Below, one piece after another: positions 20,830 to 29,518 of a DNA stretch of 64,000 nt. This stretch comes from Gari tellinella (lineage: Eukaryota > Mollusca > Bivalvia > Cardiida > Psammobiidae): contig OV277868.1 in the NCBI GenBank assembly GCA_922989275.2, positions 79,598,216 through 79,662,215 on the forward strand. Reading direction: 5' to 3'. How positions within the stretch are numbered: the first letter of the stretch is position 1; each line of letters begins with the position of its first letter. Under the pieces are notes generated by a model, which worked only from the letters and a program-made list of their open reading frames with translations, had not been told where the DNA came from and searched no databases. Both the position numbers and the translations under genes were made by a program.

Positions 20830-22250
20830 ACATATCGCCGACGACGGGTTGGATTAGACGACCGTGGCCACGGCGTGCGTCACGCGGGGGACAACCCGCG
20901 CTATATGCGGAAGACGACCGTCAACTCAGGCCGTAGCTGGCGTGGCCGGCCGGGCGGGTGCGTCGTACTTCGCTGGGCTTCCCACGGGCGACCAGCGCTA
21001 CATGCGAAAGACTCGCGGCATGGCGTGGCGTGGCGTGGCGTAGCTCGGCTCGCCTGGCCGGCCGGATACGGCTTCCCCTAGTCGACCCGCACAATCTTTG
21101 GAAATCGACCGTCAACTGACGGAGTGGCTCGCCTCGCCGGCCGGGTACGGCGTGGGTCGCTCGGCTTCCCCTAGGAGACCCGCGCAATCTTTGGAAATCG
21201 ACCGTCAACTGACGGAGTGTTCGGACTGGTGCCGGTCCCATAGGTTTAAGAGCCCTTCTTTCTTTTACACTCGGAGGCATAATCGCCGACGGAGAGTAGT
21301 CGGTACCCTGTCGGGGTTTCGATGGTTTCCCGGACTGTTGTGCGGGGCTGGTACGGCTAATACGGAAGAGGCAGTGGCTGGTTGATACGTCGCTCGGCTT
21401 CCCCTAGTCGGTCAGCGCAATGTGCGGAAATCGACCGCTATCTTCGGAATACGACAGCCAAGTCACGCCGTGGCCCGATGTGCTCGGCTTCCCACGGGCG
21501 ACACGCGCTATAACTCACGCCGTGGTTAGCCTCGCCGGGCGGGTGCGGCATGCGTCGCTCCGCTCCCCTAGTCGACCCACACAATCTTCGCAAATCGACC
21601 GGTAACTGAGGGAGTGGCTCGCTTCGCCGGCCGGGTACGGCGTGGGTCGCTCGGCTTCCCCTAGGAGACCCGCGCAATCTTTGGAAATCGACCGTCAACT
21701 GACGGAGTGTTCGGACTGGTGCCGGTCCCATAGGTTTAAGAGCCCTTCTTTCTTTTACACTCGGAGGCATAATCGCCGACGGAGAGTAGTCGGTACCCTG
21801 TCGGGGTTTCGATGGTTTCCCGGACTGTTGTGCGGGGCTGGTACGGCTATTACCGCTAATACGGAAGAGGCAGTGGCTGGTTGATACGTCGCTCGGCTTC
21901 CCCTAGTCGGTCAGCGCAATGTGCGGAAATCGACCGCTATCTTCGGAATACGACAGCCAAGTCACGCCGTGGCCCGATGTGCTCGGCTTCCCACGGGCGA
22001 CACGCGCTATAACTCACGCCGTGGTTAGCCTCGCCGGGCGGGTGCGGCATGCGTCGCTCCGCTCCCCTAGTCGACCCACACAATCTTCGCAAATCGACCG
22101 GTAACTGAGGGAGTGGCTCGCTTCGCCGGCCGGGTACGGCGCGGGTCGCTCGGCTTCCCCTAGTCGACCCGCGCAATCTTTGGAAATCGACCGTCAACTG
22201 ACGGAGTGTTCGGACTGGTGTTCGCGCCGGTCCCTTAGGTTTAAGACGAG
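20830..22250. repeat. rDNA-spacer-like subrepeats with a 490/499-bp tandem duplication
   Basis: Copies of the about 96-bp spacer unit (GGCTTCCCCTAGTCGACCCG … AAATCGACCGTCAACTGACG) surround a long unit beginning TTAAGAGCCCTTCTTTCTTT at 21247 and again at 21737. The second copy has a 9-bp insertion near 21850. A third copy of its first 250 bp is at 23088. No gene supported. Confidence 0.88.
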
Positions 22251-22297
22251 GACCAGAGCATCGCCGACGACAGTAAGGTTGCTACTATATATGTGGA
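22208..22297 (+). promoter_or_regulatory. Pol I-promoter-like motif 3
   Basis: GGACTGG…CCGGTCC hairpin followed by CATCGCCGACGACAGTAAGG and GCTACTATATATGTGG. Same two-part layout as the motif at 16068. Confidence 0.5.
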
Positions 22298-22639
22298 AGC
22301 AGTGTGAAATGGGGTCGATATCGGGGCCAAGCTGCCGCGCAGGGCCCTGTAAAGACTGACTGTAACATGGCGCGTGGTTCCATCTTTCTGGGGCGATCAA
22401 TTAGCCAGAACGTGGCTAGTTGTCCCTTGGGCTATGATGATTTTTATGCACTACTATTTTTTTGTCTCTTCAAATTGCCAGTTATCAGATCCTCTTTATT
22501 TTCCTGGAACTCATTGGTACAGTTTCTTGTCTCATCAGATTGCCAGAACGTGTCTGGGTTGATCAGCTCCTCTTTATTGTCCTGGAACTCATCTGTAAAG
22601 TTTGTTGCTTGTCTCTAGATGAACTTAATTCATGAAAAA

Positions 22640-22695
22640 ATACAACAAATAAATAAATAAATAAATAAATTAATATATAATATACCTTTACCCCC
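22640..22695. repeat. AAAT microsatellite
   Basis: (AAAT)n tract. Similar A-rich tracts at 25290-25320 and 27890-27930 separate the spacer-repeat cassettes. 22300-22640 shows two near-copies of CTCCTCTTTATT.TCCTGGAACTCAT but no gene. Confidence 0.8.
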
Positions 22696-22730
22696 AGTGG
22701 GTTTTTCTTATTTCAATTTTACCCTCCATC

Positions 22731-22798
22731 TTCCTTGTACTAAGGGCCTCGACAGAGGACTTGGCCATCACAAGAGACATGCTTCTGGGCGTCGCTTA
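22731..22798 (+). pseudogene. Shard of the zinc-finger/recombinase gene (exon 8)
   Basis: TCCTTGTAC..AGGGCCTCGAC, GGACTTGGCCATCACAAG and GCTTCTGGGCGTCGC match the minus-strand exon 8 near 30290-30360 with a handful of changes. It is on the plus strand, in reverse orientation to the gene. Confidence 0.75.
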
Positions 22799-23087
22799 CA
22801 GTGGATACAGCTGAAAAGCAATCGTGCATGATGCACAAAAGCTAGGAAAAACCTAGAAAAAGCCAAGATTTTAATGGCTGAAGAATAGTCTGAAGATGAG
22901 ATCTCTGTGTGAGGTGTTTGCCTGAAATATCATTTCCCTGTATGTTGCAAGGAAGACGGCTGGTAGAAATTTCTTTGGTTGCGTTGAACGTTGTATTCCT
23001 ATTAAAAAACAAATATATATATATATACATACTGTAGTTGGAGCCGTAGTCGAGACTTCCTTGACGATGACGGTGTTGTTTGTGCAT

Positions 23088-24160
23088 TCTGAGCCCTTCT
23101 TTCTTTTACACTCGGAGGCATAATCGCCGACGGAGAGTAGTCGGTACCCTGTCGGGGTTTCGATGGTTTCCCGGACTGTTGTGCGGGGCTGGTACGGCTA
23201 TTACCGCTAAGCTTTGTAGCTCGCCGGGCTGGGACGGCGAGCATCGTTCGGTTCCCGCGCTATATGCGGAAGAGGCAGTGGCTGGTTGATACGTCGCTCG
23301 GCTTCCCCTAGTCGGTCAGCGCAATGTGCGGAAATAGACCTCTATCTTCGGAATACGACAGTCAAGTCACGCCGTGGCCCGATGTGCTCGGCTTCCCACG
23401 GGCGACCCGCGCTATAACTCACGCCGTGGTTCGCCTCGCCTCGCCGGGCGGGTGCGGCGTGCGTCCCTCGGCTTCCCCTAGTCGACCCGCACAATCTTTG
23501 GAAATCGAACGTCAACTGATTGAGTGGCTCGCCTCGCCGGCCGGGTACGGCGTGGATAGCTCGGCTTCCCCTAGTCGACCCGAGCAATCTTCGCAAATAG
23601 ACCGTCAACTGAGGGAACGGCGTGGGTAGCTCGGCTTCCCCTAGTCGACCCGCGCAATCTTCGCAAATCGACCGTCAACTGAGGGAGTGGCTCGCCTCGT
23701 CGGCCGGGTACGGCGTGGGTCGCTCGGTTTCCCCTAGTCGACCGGCGCAATCTTTGGAAATCGACCGTCAACTGACGGAGTGGCTCGCCTCGCCGGCCGG
23801 GTACGGCGTGGGTCGCTAGGCTTCCCCTAGTCGACCCGCGCAATCTTCGCAAATCGACCGTCAACTGAGGGAGTGTCTCGCCTCGCCGGCCGGGTACGGC
23901 ATGCGTCACTCGGCTTCCCCTAGTCGACCCGCGCAATGCTCGCAAATCGACCGGCAACTGAGGGAGTGGCTCGCCCCGCCGGCCGGGTACGGCGTGGGTC
24001 GCTCGGCTTCCCCTAGTCGACCCGCGCAATCTTTGGAAATCGACCGTCAACTGACGGAGTGTTCTGACTGGTGTTCGCGCCGGTCCCTTAGGTTTAAGAC
24101 GAGGACCAGAGCATCGCCGACGAGAGTAAGGTTGCTGCTATATATAGGGAGAACATGTGA
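23088..24160. repeat. rDNA-spacer-like about 96-bp tandem repeats, second cluster
   Basis: Starts with a copy of the 21247 unit, then about seven units of TGGCTCGCCTCGCCGGCCGG … CTTCCCCTAGTCGACCCGCG … AAATCGACCGTCAACTGA. Units differ mainly in CTTCGC versus CTTTGG before AAATCGACC. Ends in promoter-like motif 4. Confidence 0.88.
24063..24153 (+). promoter_or_regulatory. Pol I-promoter-like motif 4
   Basis: GACTGG…CCGGTCC hairpin, then GCATCGCCGACGAGAGTAAG and GCTGCTATATATAGGGAG. Confidence 0.5.
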
Positions 24161-24379
24161 AATCCAGTCGAGATCGGGGCCAAGCCTGATCTCCCCACGG
24201 TGAACTAGTTATCACGAGAGAGTCTTCGGAAGCATTGTGCAGTGGGAAATCGAGTCGAGATCGGGGCCAAGCCGCCGCGCATGGCCCTGTTAAGACAGAG
24301 AGTAACATGGCGCGTGATTCCAGCTGATCTCCCCGCGATGACCTGATAACCGTGAGAGAATCTTTGGCACTAGCCTACA

Positions 24380-25210
24380 AAGCCGTCGCCAAGGGAGCCC
24401 GATGCATGCTAGAGCTGGAACACGATATCGAAGAATAGCGCCGAAGCTTGTGTCAAACGAGCGAAGCCTCGTCGGCCGAGTAGAAACGGATAGAACGAAG
24501 GGCAGCGCATGGCCTAGATCGACCTCGTCGGGCTAGTATAGACGGGTCGGGTCGAACAGGCGCATGAAAGCAGAAACGCTAGAGAGGAATTGAGCTGGGG
24601 CACGATGCCAGAGCGCCGTGTCAAACGAGCGTAGCCTCGTCGGCAGAGGGGGCATTGAAATTGAGCTGGGGCACAATGCCGGAGCGCATGGGCATAGAGC
24701 GGCCGTCGATGTATACATCGCTGCAATGCTGTGTCTGGGGTTGCGACAGGTCTGGTCGAACGCCGGGCAGCGTCCTTCGGACTGAGACGTTAAACCGAGG
24801 TCTGATGTATCGGTGCTTCTTTACACCACACCGGGCATGGAAAAGAACCAGAGAACTCTGTCGATAATAAGAGTAGGGCATCACGCCCGGGTTCTCTGTA
24901 TCTCGTGTGTTTTCGCTTTTTCGCTTTTTCTTTCTGGGGCATATCTGAATGTTTTTTCAGACCAATCCAGCCAGTAGGATTGCTACGTCCCTTCGGCTGT
25001 GCACTGCCTCAAACCGCCGCCAGTCAGTCTCAGATATCCACGGACGCAGCTTGTCTGCAGTGGCTAGATCGGGTGTTGTTTTCCCCACTAGGGAAATTGC
25101 CGACAGTCAGTATCAGTTATCCACGCAGCTTGTCTGCAGTGGCTAGACCGGGTGTGGTTCCCCCTATTGGTTCCTCATCTATTGGTTCCGCATCTGCCTA
25201 GACTTGCCTC
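24380..25210. repeat. Long spacer cassette, copy 1 (SINE-like tail)
   Basis: Shares with 26880-27560 and 28900-29465 the series AACGAGCGAAGCCTCGTCGG, CGATGTATACATCGCTGCAA and a conserved 120-bp tail: GACTGAGACGTTAAACCGAG … GGAAAAGAACCAGAGAACTC … AAGAGTAGGGC … CCCGGGTTCTCTGTA (24775-24900). The tail resembles the GACGTTAAA…AAGAACCC…GAGTAGGG module I recall from many marine-invertebrate repeats; that link is from memory. 24940-25170 has a further internal duplication (CAGCTTGTCTGCAGTGGCTA). Confidence 0.75.
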
Positions 25211-25299
25211 CTTTTCTTAGAGCGAGACACTTGCCTTTAGTCTTCGGATTGCTCCTTTTTTCGTCTGCAAAAAGAATATAATATAATTTACAAAGTTAA

Positions 25300-25640
25300 T
25301 AAATAAATAAATAAATAATATTTACGTCTTTTTTCCCGCTTCACTGACACCTTGAAAAATCTTGGAAAATGCCATTTCCTATTGTGCGGGATACGTATTC
25401 TTTGTCTTCATCCAGCGAAGAGGAGGCCCAAGTCTTTAAAAAGCGGACTCTATATATAACTGACGAGACAAAAAGTGGCTGGGGCGGTTTGATGCATTGT
25501 CAGCCGTTTTTTCCTTCTTTTTTCTTCTTTCTTTTACTAAAAGTCTGTCAAATCGCCGACGAAAGGAAAGTGTGGATACGGACGTTATCTGTGGCTTCGG
25601 AAGATAACACGAAGAGGCTGGCTTCGACGGGCGGGTGGGT
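25300..25640. other. AT-rich cassette between spacer arrays
   Basis: Contains TTGTGCGGGATACGT (25382), GAGACAAAAAGTGGCTGGGG (25467) and AATCGCCGACGAAAGGAAA (25552). The same words recur at 27780, 28045 and 28110. A 111-residue frame begins at 25369 (SLSSSSEEEAQ), but there is no support that it is coding. Confidence 0.5.
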
Positions 25641-26575
25641 CGCGTGCGTCGCTCGGCTTCCCCTAGTAGACCCGCGCAATCTTCGCAAATCGACCGTCAA
25701 CTGACGGAGTGGCTCGCCTCGCCGGCCGGGTACGTCGAGCGTCGCTCGGCTTCCCCTAGTCGACCCGCGCAATCTTCGCAAATCGACCGGCAACTGACGC
25801 AGTGGCTCGCCTCGCCTCGCCGGCCGGGTAGGGCGTGTATCCCTCGGCTTCCCCTAGTCGACATGCACAATCTTCGCAAATCGACCGTCAACTGACGGAG
25901 TGGCTCGCCTCGCCGGCCGGGGCCGGGTACGGCGAGCGTCGCTCGGCTTCCCCTAGTCGACCCGCGCAATCTTCGCAAATCGACCGGCAACTGACGCAGT
26001 GGCTCGCCTCGCCGGCCGGGTACGGCGTGTGTCCCTCGGCTTCCCCTAGTCGACATGCACAATCTTCGCAAATCGACCGGCAACTGACGCAGTGGCTCGC
26101 CTCGCCGGCCGGGTACGGCGTGTGTCCCTCGGCTTCCCCTAGTCGACATGCACAATCTGCGCAAATCGACCGTCAACTGACGGAGTGGCTCGCCTCGCCG
26201 GCCGGGGCCGGGTACGGCGAGCGTCGCTCGGCTTCCCCTAGTCGACCCGCGCAATCTTCGCAAATCGACCGGCAACTGACGCAGTGGCTCGCCTCGCCGG
26301 CCGGGTACGGCGACCGTCGCTCGGCTTCCCCTAGTCGACCCGCGCAATCTTCGCAAATCGACCGGCAACTGACGCAGTGGCTCGCCTCGCCGGCCGGGTA
26401 CGACGTGTGTCCCTCGGCTTCCCCTAGTCGACATGCACAATCTTCGCAAATCGACCGTCAACTGACGGAGTGGCTCGCCTCGCCGGCCGGGGCCGGGTAC
26501 GGCGTGCGTCGCTCGGCTTCCCCTAGTCGACCCGCGCAATCTTTGGAAATCGACCGTCAACTGACGGAGTGTTCG
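25640..26575. repeat. About 96-bp spacer tandem array, third cluster
   Basis: About nine to ten units, some 102 bp through a GGCCGG duplication (GCCGGCCGGGGCCGGG). Two unit types alternate: CGACCCGCGCAATC and CGACATGCACAATC. The whole array is open in several frames because of its composition; it should not be annotated as protein coding. Confidence 0.9.
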
Positions 26576-26662
26576 GACTGGTGTTCGCGCCGGTCCGTTC
26601 AGTTTAAGCCGAGGACCAGCACATCGCCGACGACAGTAAGGTTGCTGCTATATATATGTGGA
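26576..26662 (+). promoter_or_regulatory. Pol I-promoter-like motif 5
   Basis: GGACTGG…CCGGTCC hairpin, then ACATCGCCGACGACAGTAAG and GCTGCTATATATATGTGG. Confidence 0.5.
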
Positions 26663-27560
26663 TGCAGTGTGAAATCAAGCTTATGTCGGGGCATTTTTTG
26701 AAGCCGGTACAATCTGCGGAAGACGACCGTCAACTCACGCAGTGGCTCGCCTCGCCAGGTTGATACGGCGCACGTCGCTCGCCTTCCCCAAGGCGACCGC
26801 ACTATGTGCGGAAGACGGCCGTCCACTCTCGCAGTTGTCGGTCCGGTTCCTCCAGCGCACGCTGGATAGGCGCAATGTTCCACGCATAAAAGTAGAAGCG
26901 CTAGAGGAGCGTTGAACTCGAGCTTGGGCACGATACCGATGCTCATGGCCAAGATTTGCCGAAACTGGTGTCAAACGAGCAAAGCCTCGTAGGCATGCTA
27001 GAGCTGGGACACGATATCGAAAAGCAGCGCCGAAGCTTTTGCCAAACGAGCGAAGCCTCGTCGGCCGAGTAGAGACGGATAAAGCAAAGCGCAGCGCATG
27101 GCCTAGATCGACCGAAGCTTGTGCCAAACGAGCAGAGCCTGGTCTGCCTAGTATAGACGGCTGGGGTCGGACAGAAGCAGAGGTTGAAATTGAGCTGGGC
27201 ACAATGCCGGAGCGCATGGCCTAGAGCGGCCGTAGCTCGTGTCATACACAGTCGATGTATACATCGCTGCAATGCTGTGTCTGGGGTTGCGACAGGTCTG
27301 GTCGAACGCCGGGCAGCGTCCTTCGGACTGAGACGTTAAACCGAGGTCTGATGTATCGGTGCTTCTTTACACCACACCGGGCATGGAAAAGAACCAGAGA
27401 ACTCTGTCGATAATAAGAGTAGGGCATCACGCCCGGGTTCTCTGTATCTCGTGTGTTTTCTCTTTTTTACCTCTCTCGGCTGTGCACTGTCTGAAACCGC
27501 CGCCAGTCAGTCTCTGATATCCACGCAGCTTGTCTGCAGTGGCTAGACCGGGTGTGGTTT
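26662..27560. repeat. Long spacer cassette, copy 2
   Basis: Near-identical over about 800 bp to 28675-29465 (offset about 2.0 kb), running from the promoter-like motif through CGATGTATACATCGCTGCAA to the CCCGGGTTCTCTGTA tail. Then CAGCTTGTCTGCAGTGGCTA as in copy 1. A 2-kb duplication is therefore the amplification unit here. Confidence 0.88.
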
Positions 27561-27724
27561 CCCGTGTCGAGTCAAATTAGGCTCCAATAAAGGGCCGTGC
27601 CATACCTCTTCCTGGAGTTGCATCTTTTTGTCTGAGTGGGACACTTGTGCGTAAGTGATCTGTCTGTACTTTGATTAACAAAGTTATGAAAGAAAAAAAA
27701 TACAATTTACGTAAATAATTCTGT

Positions 27725-27772
27725 TGCAAGCATCGACGGTTTAGGGCACCGTTTAAAAGATCAAGAAACAGA
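27725..27772 (+). repeat. Copy of the sequence at the right border of the inserted block
   Basis: CAAGCATCGACGGTTTAGGG and the following 25 bases match the minus strand of 34682-34728. This shows that the block's right border is made of sequence also found inside the block. The surrounding 27570-28000 is AT-rich with AACAAAGTTATGAAA twice (27679, 27890). Confidence 0.8.
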
Positions 27773-28007
27773 GAATCCCGTTGTGCGGGATACGTTTTAA
27801 TTTTTTGTCCACTCTCGAAATCCAGCGAAAGCGGAATCGTGTATGATTTCCTGAATGTGTTTCTTTTCTTGCGGTTGCTCCCTAATAAACAAAGTTATGA
27901 AAATAAAATATATAAAATATATAAAATTTACGTCTTTTTTCTTCTTGCAGTAGTTCCTTTTTATGTTCGTTGAGCTCAACTCCAGCGTCAGGTGTAGCGG
28001 ATTAATA

Positions 28008-28048
28008 CACCCTTGTCGTCAGAATATTGCTGACCAACTTCAAGAGAC
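28008..28048 (+). pseudogene. Second shard of the zinc-finger/recombinase gene (exon 8)
   Basis: GTCGTCAGAATATTGCTGAC and CAACTTCAAGAG match the exon 8 segment encoding LVLRILLTNFKR with few changes, on the opposite strand to the gene. Confidence 0.7.
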
Positions 28049-28199
28049 AAAAAGTGGCTGGGGCGTGTTGATGCATTGTCAGCCGTTTCCTTCTTTCTTT
28101 TACTCAAGTCTGGCTAATCGCCGACGAAAGGAAAATGTGGAGACGGACGCTATCTGCGGAAAACGACGGTCAGCTCACGACGTGGCTGCCCCCCTAGTG

Positions 28200-28600
28200 G
28201 CCGGTACGGCGTGCTTCGCTCGGCTCTCCACGGGCGACCCGCGCAATGTGCGGAAATCGACCGTCAACTCACGCCGTGGCTCGCTTGGCCGGGCCGGGCG
28301 GGTACGGCGTGCGTCGCTAGCCCCCCCCCCCCCCCCCCCCCCCCTAGTCGACCCACGCAATCTTTGGAAATCGACCGTCAACTGACGGAGTGGCTCGCCT
28401 CGCCGGCCGGGTACGGCGTGCGTCGCTCGGCTTCCCCTAGTCGACCCGCGCAATCTTTGGAAATCGACCGTCAACTGACGGAGTGGCTCGCCTCGCCTGC
28501 CTGAGAGTACGGCGTGCGTCGCTCGGCTTCCCCTAGTCGACCCTCACAATCTTTGGAAATCGACCGTCAACTGACGGAGTGTTCGGACTGGTGTTCGCGC
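28200..28600. repeat. About 96-bp spacer array, fourth cluster, with a poly-C run
   Basis: Four units; in the first, the usual CGGCTTCCCCTAG is replaced by a run of 24 C at 28321-28344. Ends at promoter-like motif 6. Confidence 0.88.
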
Positions 28601-28675
28601 CGGTCCGTTCAGTTTAAGCCGAGGACCAGCACATCGCCGACGACAGTAAGGTTGCTGCTATATATATATGTGGAG
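28584..28675 (+). promoter_or_regulatory. Pol I-promoter-like motif 6
   Basis: Identical to motif 5 except for one extra TA in the TATATATATATGTGG box. Confidence 0.5.
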
Positions 28676-29465
28676 GCAGTGTGAAATCAAGTTTATGTCG
28701 GGGCATTTTTTGAAGCCGGTACAATCTGCGGAAGACGACCGTCAACTCACGCAGTGGCTCGCCTCGCCAGGTTTATACGGCGCACGTCGCTCGGCTTCCC
28801 CAAGGCGACCGCACTATGTGTGGAAGACGGCCGTCCACTCTCGCAGTTGTCGGTCCGGTTCCTACAGCGCACGCTGGATAGGCGCAATGTTCCACGCATG
28901 AAAGTAGAAGCGCTAGAGGAGCGTTGAACTCGAGCTTGGGCACGATACCGATGCACATGGCCAAGATTTGCCGAAACTGGTGTCAAACGAGCAAAGCCTC
29001 GTAGGCATGCTAGAGCTGGGACACAATATCGAAAAGCAGCGCCGAAGCTTTTGCCAAACGAGCGAAGCCTCGTCGGCCGAGTAGAGACGGATAAAGCAAA
29101 GCGCAGCGCATGGCCTAGATCGACCGAAGCTTGTGCCAAACGAGCAGAGCCTGGTCTGCCTAGTATAGACGGCTGGGGTCGGACAGAAGCAGAGGTTGAG
29201 ATTGAGCTGGGGCACAATGCCGGAGCGCATGGCCTAGAGCGGCCGTAGCTCGTGTCATACACAGTCGATGTATACATCGCTGCAATGCTGTGTCTGGGGT
29301 TGCGACAGGTCTGGTCGAACGCCGGGCAGCGTCCTTCGGACTGAGACGTTAAACCGAGGTCTGATGTATCGGTGCTTCTTTACACCACACCGGGCATGGA
29401 AAAGAACCAGAGAACTCTGTCGATAATAAGAGTAGGGCATCACGCCCGGGTTCTCTGTATGTGTT
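28675..29465. repeat. Long spacer cassette, copy 3, abutting the recombinase-like gene
   Basis: Copy of 26662-27450 ending at GGTTCTCTGTA. Directly after it (29466 on) comes the intron that follows exon 9 of the minus-strand gene, so this junction cuts off the gene's 3' part. Confidence 0.85.
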
Positions 29466-29518
29466 TTACATTCGCATCGCTGTATTGCGCCTCCTAAAGA
29501 AGTGTGAAGTAGACTTAC

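Noticed and set aside
25369..25704. Small acidic protein SLSSSSEEEAQVFKKR
   Set aside because: Its end runs into the spacer array and a related copy at 27780 is not open; kept only as a repeated cassette.
23571..26701. Reading frames of up to 288 residues in the about 96-bp spacer arrays
   Set aside because: Same cause: unit length a multiple of three and high GC. Both strands are open over the same span.
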